Shown here: positions 55,227 through 63,809 of the stretch, piece after piece
Layout: every line of letters begins with the position of its first letter
Numbering within the stretch: position 1 is the stretch's first letter
Assembly (NCBI GenBank): GCA_964441755.1
Contig: CAYTVG010000001.1
Location: 557,365-621,364, forward strand
Length of the DNA stretch: 64,000 nucleotides
Source: JAUMBM01 sp964441755
Lineage (GTDB): Bacteria > Bacteroidota > Bacteroidia > Chitinophagales > Saprospiraceae
Reading direction: 5' to 3'
The notes under the pieces: generated by a model
Told to the model about the DNA's origin: nothing
Databases searched by the model: none
Seen by the model: the letters and a program-made list of their open reading frames with translations, nothing else
Translations under genes and position numbers: made by a program

Positions 55227-56564
55227 TTAGCGACAAATTTCCAATGTGCTCAGCAGCTTCAGCTCATTGCGGTTGCTGAAGTCAAACTGCCGCAGTCCGT
55301 CGGGGCCAATGACAATGGCCACCTTTTGGGCGGGCAGGGTGATGACGTCGCGGGCCGTAAAGCCCTCCGCCCGCGCCAGCAGGCGCTGGCCAATGAGGTG
55401 GTCATCGGTGGCGTCAAAAACCTTGACACCCTGCTCGTCTTCACAGATAAACAGCTGCTCACCCGCCAGCGATAAGCCGATGGGGTGGTGCATGGGGTGC
55501 GTCCTGATGAGGCGCGGATTGCGCAGGTCGCTGATGTCGACAACGTCGAGCTGGTTGATGAAATTGTCACAGGTGGTGCCGTCGCGCAGCGTCACGTAGG
55601 CGCGGTCGCCGGAGGCAAAAACGGGGTCGCAGGCACGGGCGTGCTGGAAAACACCCAGCTGCACCGGCGCTTGCGGATTGCTGTTGTCGTAGATGAACAT
55701 GCCCGACTGCGAGCCGATAAACAGGTTGTTGTTGTACGGGAAGATGGTCTCTATGCCCCAGCCAATGAAGATGGTGTTGCCGCGCTGCGGACTGCCGGGC
55801 TGGGCGAGGTCAAACAGGCGCATGCTCCACTCGTCAATGACGTAGAGGTGGCCGCTGGCTACCGTAAAGCGGGCCAGGGAGCCGCCAATGCCGGTGACAG
55901 GGCTGCCGCTGCTGTTGCCGCCGCCGTTGCTTTCGGCCACATTGGCGAGGTCAAAAGCGACGTCTACAAAGATGCCCGTCATATCGTTGCGCCAGAAGAA
56001 GTTATTGTTGATGCGGGGGTCGCTGCAGTCTACTTCGACCGTCTCATTGGTCTCGTCATAGCCTACAAGGTAGCCAATGCCCTGGTTGTAGGCGCCCATC
56101 AGCGGGAAGGCCTCTTCGAGGCGGCTCACGTACTGCGGATTGCGGGGGTCACTCAGGTTGAAAACGACTAAGTCAAAGTAGTTGTTGACGTAGAGAAAGC
56201 CGTTGTAGACGGCCATATCTTCAGCGCCGTCAATGGGCAGGAAGCCCACAAATACCGGACTGGCGGGCTCGCGGTTGTCGATGATGTGCACACCCTCACC
56301 TTTCTCGGCGATGAGGAGGTAGTCGTTGTAGTAGTACAACTGACCCGGCTCGCACAGCTCGCGGGCAGCGGTGGCGGCTATGGGCTTGCGAAACTCCTCC
56401 GCCAGCACGTAGCGGGGCTTCCACAGCCGGTAGGTGCGGGTGGCTTCGCACTGGTCGCGCAGACAGCCGCTGTTGAACAGCAGGGCCATGCCCGCCAGCA
56501 GGGGCAAAAAGCTATTACGGAAAGTGAAACCTGACATAAGCTTGCTTGTTTTTGTTTTTCTCAT
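55227..56564 (-). CDS. LVIVD-repeat beta-propeller lipoprotein
   Basis: A 445-residue lipoprotein. The signal peptide ends in LLFNSGC, with the lipidated Cys near residue 35 from the ATG at 56564. The body is made of LVIVD-type repeats (YNDYLLIAEKGEGVHIIDNR, VYNGFLYVNNYFDLVVFNLS, NNLFIGSQSGMFIYDNSNPQ, GDRAYVTLRDGTTCDNFINQ, GEQLFICEDEQGVKVFDATD), which fold as blades of a beta-propeller. Surface proteins of this type bind partners or glycans; the ligand is unknown. It lies between the OmpA protein and the barrel gene on the same strand. Confidence 0.88.
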   Translation of the reverse strand: MRKTKTSKLMSGFTFRNSFLPLLAGMALLFNSGCLRDQCEATRTYRLWKPRYVLAEEFRKPIAATAARELCEPGQLYYYNDYLLIAEKGEGVHIIDNREPASPVFVGFLPIDGAEDMAVYNGFLYVNNYFDLVVFNLSDPRNPQYVSRLEEAFPLMGAYNQGIGYLVGYDETNETVEVDCSDPRINNNFFWRNDMTGIFVDVAFDLANVAESNGGGNSSGSPVTGIGGSLARFTVASGHLYVIDEWSMRLFDLAQPGSPQRGNTIFIGWGIETIFPYNNNLFIGSQSGMFIYDNSNPQAPVQLGVFQHARACDPVFASGDRAYVTLRDGTTCDNFINQLDVVDISDLRNPRLIRTHPMHHPIGLSLAGEQLFICEDEQGVKVFDATDDHLIGQRLLARAEGFTARDVITLPAQKVAIVIGPDGLRQFDFSNRNELKLLSTLEICR

Positions 56565-56687
56565 AGACGCCCGCCCCGCCCGCGGGGGTTGGGCCGTGCA
56601 GCTTTTTTTACGATAAAGAAAAGCCGCACGCCCGCCGCCGCCCGGAGCCGCAACAAATATACCGCTATTTGCGCAAGCTTGTCGGTT

Positions 56688-56716
56688 GTATGTCGGGCAG
56701 GGCCTGCCCGACATAC
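56688..56716. terminator. Palindrome after the OmpA/PD40 gene
   Basis: GTATGTCGGGCAGG and its complement (14-bp arms, one central G), 3 bp beyond the stop of the minus-strand gene at 56719. It shares the arm GTATGTCGGG with the hairpin at 50042-50082. Confidence 0.65.
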
Positions 56717-56718
56717 CG

Positions 56719-59295
56719 CTATTTTTTTACCCGCACCTCCACGCGCCTGCAGTCAGCCTTCTCCTCCGCGCTGAGCGGCTGATTGCCCGTGCTGGGCACG
56801 CCATAGCCGACCGCCACCACCTTGTCGGCCGGGTAGCCCCAGGCGACGAGCTGCGCCCGCACCCGGTTGGCCCGCCGCTGCGATAGCTGCAGGTTGTAGG
56901 TTTCGCTGCCGTCGGGGTCGGCATAGCCGGCCACCTCGATGCGCAGGTCGTAGCGGGTGAGCAACTGGTAGATGGCGCGCAGCTCAGCCACCGCCGCCGG
57001 CTCGAGGGCGTCGGCATCGCTGCCAAAAAAGATGCCGCGCGTCTTCAGGCTGCGCTCGCCGCTGCTGAGCTCGCTGACGGCAAACACCTCTACGGGCGAC
57101 TCGTAGCGGATGATGTCCTGCAGACTGTCGGTATTGCTCAGCACCACCGGCACAAAGATGTTGTCGGCATTGGCCGACGCAAATGTGATGGGGCGGGGCG
57201 CATCGGCCGGCAGCGCTATGCTCAGGCTGCCGTCGGGCAGGGTAAATCCGTCGGCAATGCGCCTGCCGGCAGCATCGGTGGCAATGACGGGAATGGATAC
57301 GCCCGGTGACTGCCGTATCTTCAGGCTTACAATCTGCTGCGGCTTCGGCTGCACAAAGGAAGGGAGCCGGGCGGTGTAAAGATCGTAGGTATAGGGATCG
57401 TCCTCAGGTATAGACGACAAGTAGATCTCCTTGCCGCTGGCCGTGATGGTGAAGCCCAGGTCGTCGTCCAGGGTGTTGAGCTCCTTGCCCACATTGACGG
57501 GCGTCGACCATTGGGTCCAGCTGTCATCGAGCCGGGTGGTCATGAAAATGTCCATCTTGCCGAGGCCGCCATGGCCGTCGGAACTAAAGTAGAGGCTGCG
57601 GTTGTCGGCATGCACGAAGGGCGAGCGGTCGCGGCCGGGGGTGTTGAGGGTCGGCCCCAGCGGGAAAGCCCGTTGCCAGCGGCCGTTGCTGTCGCGGCGG
57701 CAGGCGTAGAGGTCTATGTTGTCATCGTTGTGGGCGCGGGCCTCGAATACGATGACTTGACCATTGTCGGCATAGCTGGTTACGGCTACCCACCAAAACT
57801 GCTGCGAAAGTTCCTCGATAACCTGGGGGCTGCTCCAGCCGGTCTCCGTTTTTTGGCTCACGCAAAGCTTACCGTTGAGGAAGACGAGCATCTCACGGCC
57901 ATCGGTGGTGATGCCCATGCAACCGGAGTTGCCCTCACCCGACAGTTCGGACACCACCACCGGCGCTGCCCACTGCCCGCTGCTGTCGCGGGTCGACGCA
58001 AAAACATCTTCGCCGGAGAGGTTGTCGGACCTGTACCTTCCAACAAAATACAGGCTCTGCCCGTCCGCGCTGATGATTGGGAATACTTCCGAACCTCCCC
58101 GGGTGTTGATGGGCATGAGCGGACTCGGGCTGATGCCCTCCAGCGGCTGCCGCAGCAGCGGCAGGTAATTGTCAAACCACGCCTGGTAGGGAGAAGGGCT
58201 GGGGCAGGCTTCGCAACCTATATAGCGCTCAAGAGCGGTATTGGCGAGCAGCAGGGCATCGTCCCACAGGCGGTGGCGCAATAAATGCTGCATAGCTTGC
58301 CGAAAAAATTTGAAGCCAATGGCCTGTGGGGCAAACTCCCGCGTATACCGAAGGTAGCGATCGATATCTTCCCGGCTCGGCGCCTCCGACAGCGCGGCAG
58401 ACCCGCGTGCACTTTGGCGGATAGCCTGCAGCAACTCCTGCTGCTGCGGACTGAGATTGTCCGCCTTCTGCCGGCTGTTGGCTATGTCGTTGAGCAGCCA
58501 GTCGACAAACATACTTTCGGTATAGGCCGAACAGAAAGACAGCTTGGCGCCCAGACTGCCGTCGAGCATCGTGCGCGTAAATTCATCCAGCCAGGGATCC
58601 TCGAGCGCCGGGTGGGCGGGGTTTTCGCGCTTGAAGCGATCCATACCCTCGGATGAGTACGCCTGCAGATAGCTCATAAGCATTCGATCGTTGATGAGCG
58701 CGAGGCTGTAGTTGGGGGTCGTCTCCAGCCAGTCGGCATGCGTGTTGGCCAGGTAGCTGAACGCTTCATAACTGTCGGCCTCAGCCGCGTACTGCCGCAG
58801 CAGCCGCGACTGCAGACTGTCGACCCGCGTCTTCCGGCTCTGCTGCACTTGGATGCCCCGCACAAAGGCCTGCAGACTGTCGACCTGCGGCAGGTGCAGG
58901 GATTGCTTGTAGTGCTGAAAGCCATAGTTGAGCAACTTCTGCTGAAAGGATGGCATGGGATTGGCTGCAAACCAGCGCTTCTGTATCCACTGCCTTCGCT
59001 GCTTGGCCGGCACCGCAGCGCCCAGCGAGATGGCCGTAGACATAAGCTGGTGGGCAGCCATGAGTTCCTGCATATTCTCTATGGTCTCAAGCGTAGCCAG
59101 CGCAAGCCCGTAATGGGCGGCAGCCTGCAGCTCGCTGTGCTGCAGCAGGGGCGAAAACTTCTCTTTGGCTTCGGCCGGCCGGCCGGCATACAGCAATTTG
59201 AATCCTTTGGAAAGCTGCGCCTGCAGGCCGCAGCTACATACAATGAGGAGGGCAAACAACAGGGTATACCTATTGCCAATGGGTAATGCGGACAT
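56719..59295 (-). CDS. OmpA family protein with TPR-like and PD40 propeller domains
   Basis: An 858-residue envelope protein. A signal peptide (TLLFALLIVCSCGLQAQ) is followed by a helical TPR-like part (residues 30-400), then PD40/TolB-type repeats from about 410 (FPIISADGQSLYFVGRYRSD; DRSPFVHADNRSLYFSSDGH; LGFTITASGKEIYLSS). Residues about 750-858 are an OmpA-like peptidoglycan-binding domain: IEVAGYADPDGSETYNLQLS and SQRRANRVRAQLVAWGYP. This architecture anchors surface or periplasmic machines to the wall; in Bacteroidota it occurs with PorE-type T9SS parts and many surface systems. It starts the minus-strand envelope block. Confidence 0.9.
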   Translation of the reverse strand: MSALPIGNRYTLLFALLIVCSCGLQAQLSKGFKLLYAGRPAEAKEKFSPLLQHSELQAAAHYGLALATLETIENMQELMAAHQLMSTAISLGAAVPAKQRRQWIQKRWFAANPMPSFQQKLLNYGFQHYKQSLHLPQVDSLQAFVRGIQVQQSRKTRVDSLQSRLLRQYAAEADSYEAFSYLANTHADWLETTPNYSLALINDRMLMSYLQAYSSEGMDRFKRENPAHPALEDPWLDEFTRTMLDGSLGAKLSFCSAYTESMFVDWLLNDIANSRQKADNLSPQQQELLQAIRQSARGSAALSEAPSREDIDRYLRYTREFAPQAIGFKFFRQAMQHLLRHRLWDDALLLANTALERYIGCEACPSPSPYQAWFDNYLPLLRQPLEGISPSPLMPINTRGGSEVFPIISADGQSLYFVGRYRSDNLSGEDVFASTRDSSGQWAAPVVVSELSGEGNSGCMGITTDGREMLVFLNGKLCVSQKTETGWSSPQVIEELSQQFWWVAVTSYADNGQVIVFEARAHNDDNIDLYACRRDSNGRWQRAFPLGPTLNTPGRDRSPFVHADNRSLYFSSDGHGGLGKMDIFMTTRLDDSWTQWSTPVNVGKELNTLDDDLGFTITASGKEIYLSSIPEDDPYTYDLYTARLPSFVQPKPQQIVSLKIRQSPGVSIPVIATDAAGRRIADGFTLPDGSLSIALPADAPRPITFASANADNIFVPVVLSNTDSLQDIIRYESPVEVFAVSELSSGERSLKTRGIFFGSDADALEPAAVAELRAIYQLLTRYDLRIEVAGYADPDGSETYNLQLSQRRANRVRAQLVAWGYPADKVVAVGYGVPSTGNQPLSAEEKADCRRVEVRVKK

Positions 59296-59777
59296 AGAGG
59301 TCTCTATTGTGTAGGTTAAAGAATGCGTATGGGTTTGGCGATCAAAATGTATGTATGTGCGAAAATAATAAATGTATGTTCATTTTCATGCAAGTATGGA
59401 TGGTTTTTTTATTCATTCAAGGGAAGGCGGTTACTGCGCCGCTTACAGCCGTTGGCAGCGCAGACCCTCAGCGGCAACTGCCTGCCGGACGAAGGACGCT
59501 GGGTGGCCCCCCAACGCCCGGGCAGCGGCACCATCAGCTGCGGCAATCGCCGCCGGCGATGCATTTTTCTTATAAAAATCGTTCAAAACAGTTCATTCCT
59601 TCGTATCTTACAGGGGCGCTGCGCAGGCTGCTGCAGCAGACCGGCCCGATACGCCCTCAGGCGTATGTTGAAAAATGGATATCAGGTATAAGCTTTAGTT
59701 TGCAGGCTCTGTATGAATGACCTGCCTTAGTGTTCGATAAGCATAAGCTCGTAAAATATATATAAAATAACCCATAC
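59296..59777. other. 482-bp intergenic region
   Basis: Between the divergent OmpA/PD40 and HNH genes. It is AT-rich near both gene starts (TATATATAAAATAACC just before 59778). Several overlapping plus-strand frames in the middle have no shared features, and I do not call them. No clear promoter with both boxes was found. Confidence 0.4.
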
Positions 59778-60857
59778 ATGCAGTTGCCAGCCTCCGGAGG
59801 ACTACCCGTTCAGTTATTGGCTTCCTGTTTCAACTACACCTCAGCCACCTACAAGTACTACTGGCTGCTCTCCATCATTCAGGCCGTCGAAAACCACCAG
59901 ACGACCATCGACAAAAAAGTGCTGTTTGCGCGCATGCTTGCCAACGCCTGGTACACCGTCAACTACTTCCGCGTATCCTTTGGCAAGCAGGACTTGATCC
60001 AGGAATCCATCAGGCTCATCAGCGCGCACGAAAATATATCGATTTACGAGAGCAGGGAGACGGTCTTTCAGCGGCTCTACACCTCACAACTGCCGGCAAC
60101 GGTCAGGCAGTTGCGGCACTTCAATACCAACGTCCCGCACTGGTTTATGAGCCCCTGGTTTCCCAGAATGACGGGCGAAAGCGATGCGCAGGCAAGAGAA
60201 CGCATATACAGACAGTCACAACAATTTGAGCACGGATGTCTTTACGCCTTGTATGCGGATCACATCGAACTAAACCCCGGCTGGCGGCCCTATATAATCG
60301 AAAATGCCCGCCTGCTCAAAGATTTTTGCTACTGGAACCTGGCCCTCTTCCTGCAGGCTCGCAACCCCAACGTGCCCGACATCATGAATAAAATAATCAA
60401 ACCCTCCTTCCGCAGCCCGCTCACAACCCAGCGCAACCACTACTGGAACATCGTACTCAACGAGCTGGGATCCACAGAATGCATCTACACCCAAAAACGG
60501 CTGACAGCGCAGGACTACGCGCTCGAGCACTTCATACCCTACTCATTCGTAGCCCACGACCAAATCTGGAATCTGGTCCCCGCAGATCCTTCCTTCAACA
60601 GCCGGAAAAGCAACAAACTACCCGATTTGGACCAATATTTCGAGCCATTTTACCGCCTGCAGCAGACCGCCTTCGAGATTGTCAGCCAGCAGATGCCCAA
60701 AAACAAACTGTTGCAGGACTACTACACGATTTTTCCGGACCTGGACACCCGGCTCGACAAGCAGCAGTTCCGCAACTTGCTGCAGCCCATGATCGTAATC
60801 GCCTCATTCAACGGATTTGAGTTTATGAACCACCACCATCACCCTACGTATGAATAA
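59778..60857 (+). CDS. HNH endonuclease domain protein
   Basis: A 359-residue cytoplasmic protein. The first 220 residues are helical and unassigned (YKYYWLLSIIQAVENHQTTI, AWYTVNYFRVSFGKQDLIQE). The HNH nuclease is at about 233-290: CIYTQKRLTAQDYALEHFIP supplies the His, then SFVAHDQIWNLVPADPSFNS and RKSNKLP supply the Asn and second conserved Asn/Lys. A single metal ion would cut DNA or RNA. The neighbours are a HIT protein and a restriction-modification system, so a defence role is plausible. The C-terminal tail (FMNHHHHPTYE) is His-rich. Confidence 0.82.
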   Translation: MQLPASGGLPVQLLASCFNYTSATYKYYWLLSIIQAVENHQTTIDKKVLFARMLANAWYTVNYFRVSFGKQDLIQESIRLISAHENISIYESRETVFQRLYTSQLPATVRQLRHFNTNVPHWFMSPWFPRMTGESDAQARERIYRQSQQFEHGCLYALYADHIELNPGWRPYIIENARLLKDFCYWNLALFLQARNPNVPDIMNKIIKPSFRSPLTTQRNHYWNIVLNELGSTECIYTQKRLTAQDYALEHFIPYSFVAHDQIWNLVPADPSFNSRKSNKLPDLDQYFEPFYRLQQTAFEIVSQQMPKNKLLQDYYTIFPDLDTRLDKQQFRNLLQPMIVIASFNGFEFMNHHHHPTYE

Positions 60858-61050
60858 GACAGTATACCCCTGCTGCATGCAGGCCGCGGCATGTAGAAGC
60901 GCGTGAAAATCCCTGCGAATAAAAGACGGCCCGCGCCTGCCGACTGCAGTAGGGAACACCCAACGCACACAAAATTCAGCCAAAGCAACGCGCAGGCTTT
61001 TAGCTGCGCCTGGCAAAGGAAACACGATCATCATACCAAATTCAGCCTGT

Positions 61051-61422
61051 ATGGACTGTCCATTTTGCAAGCCCGACCCATCCCGCGAGCCCATAGCATC
61101 ATCAGCACTAGCCTACGCCATTTTCGACAAATACCCCGTCAGCGAGGGGCACGCCCTCATCATCCCCAAAATCCACGAGCCCGCCTACTTCCTGCTGCCC
61201 GTCAACTACCAGCAAGCCTGCTGGCAGCTCCTGAACGAAGTCCAGACAATCATCCGCCACCAGTACCAACCCGACGGTTTCAACGTCGGCATCAACATCA
61301 ACGACGCCGCCGGCCAGACGGTACCGCACGTACACATCCACCTGATACCCCGCTACATCGGCGATGTGGAGGATGCTGTGGGCGGCGTGCGCGGGGTGAT
61401 TCCTGCGCGCCGGCGGTATTGA
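61051..61422 (+). CDS. HIT family hydrolase
   Basis: A 123-residue protein. It begins with the zinc-type pair MDCPFCKPDPSRE, shows AYAIFDKYPVSEGHALIIPK near residue 24, and ends with the HIT motif VPHVHIHLIPRYIGD near residue 92, whose His act as nucleophile. HIT enzymes split dinucleoside polyphosphates (such as Ap4A) or AMP-linked compounds. It lies about 190 bp after the HNH gene on the same strand. A pairing of HIT and nuclease genes is known from defence-type islands, but is not proven here. Confidence 0.9.
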   Translation: MDCPFCKPDPSREPIASSALAYAIFDKYPVSEGHALIIPKIHEPAYFLLPVNYQQACWQLLNEVQTIIRHQYQPDGFNVGININDAAGQTVPHVHIHLIPRYIGDVEDAVGGVRGVIPARRRY

Positions 61423-61718
61423 GGTATCAGCCTGAAAGATCGTTTGGGCTTTTTCCGGGGGGGGTAGACGCCAGATCGCGATAGAATCACAAATTGTGAA
61501 AGCTTGCCCTGCCACCTCATTTTAAGGTGGCGGCATTAATCTGATACGTAAGGCACAGCTAGTCTATACTGGTGCCGGCATTCCATTGAGCCAATATGTC
61601 CAACCGCTGGGTGTTACCTATTTTACTCTTGCGCGTGTACACGATTTAAAGTGGAAAAATAATTCTTTTTCTACTTTCTCGTGGTTGTTTTCTAGGGAAA
61701 GTGTACAATAGGGCGTTT
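61423..61718. other. Transition from GC-rich chromosome to AT-rich island
   Basis: Contains eight G in a row (61457-61464), a small palindrome TCACAAATTGTGA near 61485, and a hairpin GCCACCT/AGGTGGC near 61510-61530. Beyond about 61550 the composition is clearly AT-rich. This looks like the left edge of the restriction-modification island. No gene is present. Confidence 0.5.
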
Positions 61719-62609
61719 TTATTCAGGTTCAGCAGCAATAGACAAAGCATCTGTTGGTTCACTGTACTGCGTCCATTCATAAACAAGTGTTGGTATCCGC
61801 TCAAGTACTTCTCGTCCAAAAATCACTTCTGTGACTAAACCCATGTGCATTAAGTCTATCAGTCTGCACAAATATGAACGTCCACAAATCCACCAAGTAT
61901 AATAGTCGTCAACGATTAAATAGTGCTTGATCTCACGTCCAAGATTCGATTTTGCTTCCCAAAGTTCCCATCCATCAAGTTGCGTTTCGTAAACACCATC
62001 AGCTACTCTGCTCCCAAATGTCGTTGTGTAGTAATACTCTTTAATTTCCCAAATTGCTCTTGGGTCTTTGATACTTGGAAAAGCTCCGTCAACTCTTCTT
62101 GAAAGAGTTCTTACTGGGAAATCGTTAACAGTTATTGCCGTAAGCTCCCTTGGGTCATAATCACAGTTGAATGTTCCTTTATTCGCTTCAATTAGCATAT
62201 TCACTAAACCAGTTAAGAACGCATGATCCTTTTTTTCACCAGACTGTTTGTTCATGGGCAAAGGACAAGTCGGATTTAGCTCAGTCTTTTTGCGATTAAA
62301 AAGTTCTCTTGCTTGATCCTTATTCATTAGATTAGGTTCAACGTGGTTGATGAGTAGATATCCACGAAAATGCATATAATCTAGAATCAACTCACCAAAT
62401 ACAGTAAGAGTATCATTTTGAACTAATCTAGAAACATTGAGCCGTTCTGAATTAAAAATTTCTATAATTTGCTCTTTAGTCGGAATCACGAAACCAGGAC
62501 TTGGATTGTCTTTTGATTTTCGCTCTGTGTAACCTAGTCGTTGGTTCAACAACTTAATATTTGCCCAAAACTCTAAGTCAAGGTTCTTAAAACGTTCACT
62601 TGGTTGCAT
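61719..62609 (-). CDS. Type II restriction endonuclease
   Basis: A 296-residue protein. Around residues 165-185 it has RRVDGAFPSIKDPRAIWEIK, which fits the PD-(D/E)XK core with Asp, then Glu-x-Lys. The segment TTTFGSRVADGVYETQLDGW follows. The N-terminal half has no known domain; the family and cut site are not recognisable. It starts within the end of the controller gene (14-bp overlap), as in many C.R operons. It is AT-rich like the other island genes and unlike the host. The methyltransferase lies divergently. Confidence 0.8.
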   Translation of the reverse strand: MQPSERFKNLDLEFWANIKLLNQRLGYTERKSKDNPSPGFVIPTKEQIIEIFNSERLNVSRLVQNDTLTVFGELILDYMHFRGYLLINHVEPNLMNKDQARELFNRKKTELNPTCPLPMNKQSGEKKDHAFLTGLVNMLIEANKGTFNCDYDPRELTAITVNDFPVRTLSRRVDGAFPSIKDPRAIWEIKEYYYTTTFGSRVADGVYETQLDGWELWEAKSNLGREIKHYLIVDDYYTWWICGRSYLCRLIDLMHMGLVTEVIFGREVLERIPTLVYEWTQYSEPTDALSIAAEPE

Positions 62610-62847
62610 TTAATTTTTTTTCAAATTCATTAATAAAGTCTGCCAATCGAACCCCTAGACATTCAACTATCATTTTAAGCTCTATGAGATCGATTCGTCT
62701 CTCTCCACTCTCAATTTTGCTAATGAATGATTGGGGAACACTTAGTTTCTCGGCTAATTGTGATTGGAGCAAATTGTTACCTACCCTTAAACTGTAAAGG
62801 GTTTCAAGTAAAATTTTGTACTCTTTGGAGTGTATGCTCTTTTTCAT
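62596..62847 (-). CDS. Controller protein (XRE family) of the restriction-modification system
   Basis: An 83-residue helix-turn-helix protein. It has the XRE core LLQSQLAEKLSVPQSFISKI near residue 23 and ESGERRIDLIELKMIVECLG near 43. C proteins delay restriction enzyme expression until methylation is done, by binding an operator. The ATG at 62847 is chosen because the operator (62860-62891) lies just upstream and would be inside a longer frame. It overlaps the restriction gene and must be co-expressed with it. Confidence 0.88.
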   Translation of the reverse strand: MKKSIHSKEYKILLETLYSLRVGNNLLQSQLAEKLSVPQSFISKIESGERRIDLIELKMIVECLGVRLADFINEFEKKLNATK

Positions 62848-62859
62848 GTGGCAAAAATA

Positions 62860-62891
62860 TATCCCAAAAAAGGATAACCCAAAATAGGATA
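62860..62891. promoter_or_regulatory. Double C-box operator
   Basis: Two inverted repeats share the middle: TATCC-N7-GGATA (62860-62876) and TAACC-N7-GGATA (62875-62891), with centres 15 bp apart. Paired dyads are the usual layout of C-protein operators (activator site and repressor site). It lies between the C start at 62847 and the methyltransferase start at 62931, so it can control both directions. Confidence 0.7.
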
Positions 62892-62930
62892 TTAACATAG
62901 CTCTACTTATTTTTACAAAAAAAATCAGAT

Positions 62931-63809
62931 ATGCAGCTTACTCTTGATTCTAAATTTGCCACATTTACGCCGCCAAAGTCCCAGCTATTGAAGTGGGTTG
63001 GGAATAAGCAAAAATTTGCAGGTGAAATTTCAAGATGTTTTCCAGCAGACTTCAAAACCTTTTATGAGCCTTTTCTTGGGAGTGGAGCTGTAATGGCAAC
63101 TGTAGTACCACAAAATGGAGTAGGTTCTGATGTATTTAAACCACTTATTGAGATTTGGCAAAAACTCAAAGAAAATCCAGACGAGCTGATTGAATGGTAT
63201 GCTAAGAGGAGAAATCGAATAGAAACCGAAAATCCAGTAGAAGTATATGAGGATGTTAAGGCTTCATTTAACAACGGTCATAATGGTGCAGATTTCTTAT
63301 ATCTAACTCGAACCTGTTATGGTGGAATTGTCAGATTTAGAAAATCTGATGGTTACATGAGCACACCTTGTGGAGTACATACTCCAATTCCAGTATCGAC
63401 TTTTGAAAAACGTGTTTATGAGTGGAAAAATAGAATGAAGAATGTCAACTTTATTCATGCAGACTACAAAGAAGTGTTTAGCATGGCTAATAAAGATGAT
63501 TTGATTTATTGTGATCCTCCATACTCACATAGTCAAAGTATACTTTATGGATCACAAGATTTTAAGATTGAAGAGTTATTTGTTGAAATTGAAAAAGCAA
63601 AATCCAAAGGTGTTCGTGTCGCTCTAAGCATTGATGGAAGCAAAAAATCAGGAAATTATCTCTGTGACCTTCCCATTCCTGATGGTTTATTTGAAGAAGA
63701 AATGTTTATTTCTCTTGGTCGTTCTATGTTAAGAAGATTCCAACTAGAAGGTCAAACTTTAGAATCAGAATTAGTGTCAGATAGGCTTCTGTTGAATTAT
63801 GCTTTATAG
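62931..63809 (+). CDS. DNA adenine methyltransferase (D12/Dam class)
   Basis: A 292-residue N6-adenine methyltransferase. Motif X is LLKWVGNKQKFAGEISR near residue 19, motif I FYEPFLGSGAVMATV near 44, motif IV DLIYCDPPYSHS near 193 and SIDGSKKSGNYL near 232. The order (X-I-target-IV) is that of the alpha/D12 group that includes Dam, DpnM and EcoRV. The target sequence cannot be read from the protein. It protects host DNA against the divergently encoded restriction enzyme. The gene is AT-rich. Confidence 0.9.
   Translation: MQLTLDSKFATFTPPKSQLLKWVGNKQKFAGEISRCFPADFKTFYEPFLGSGAVMATVVPQNGVGSDVFKPLIEIWQKLKENPDELIEWYAKRRNRIETENPVEVYEDVKASFNNGHNGADFLYLTRTCYGGIVRFRKSDGYMSTPCGVHTPIPVSTFEKRVYEWKNRMKNVNFIHADYKEVFSMANKDDLIYCDPPYSHSQSILYGSQDFKIEELFVEIEKAKSKGVRVALSIDGSKKSGNYLCDLPIPDGLFEEEMFISLGRSMLRRFQLEGQTLESELVSDRLLLNYAL

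Noticed and set aside
60903..61484. Plus-strand frame covering the HIT gene in another frame
   Set aside because: The HIT motifs fix the true frame; this one is Arg/Pro/His-rich as expected for a shifted frame.
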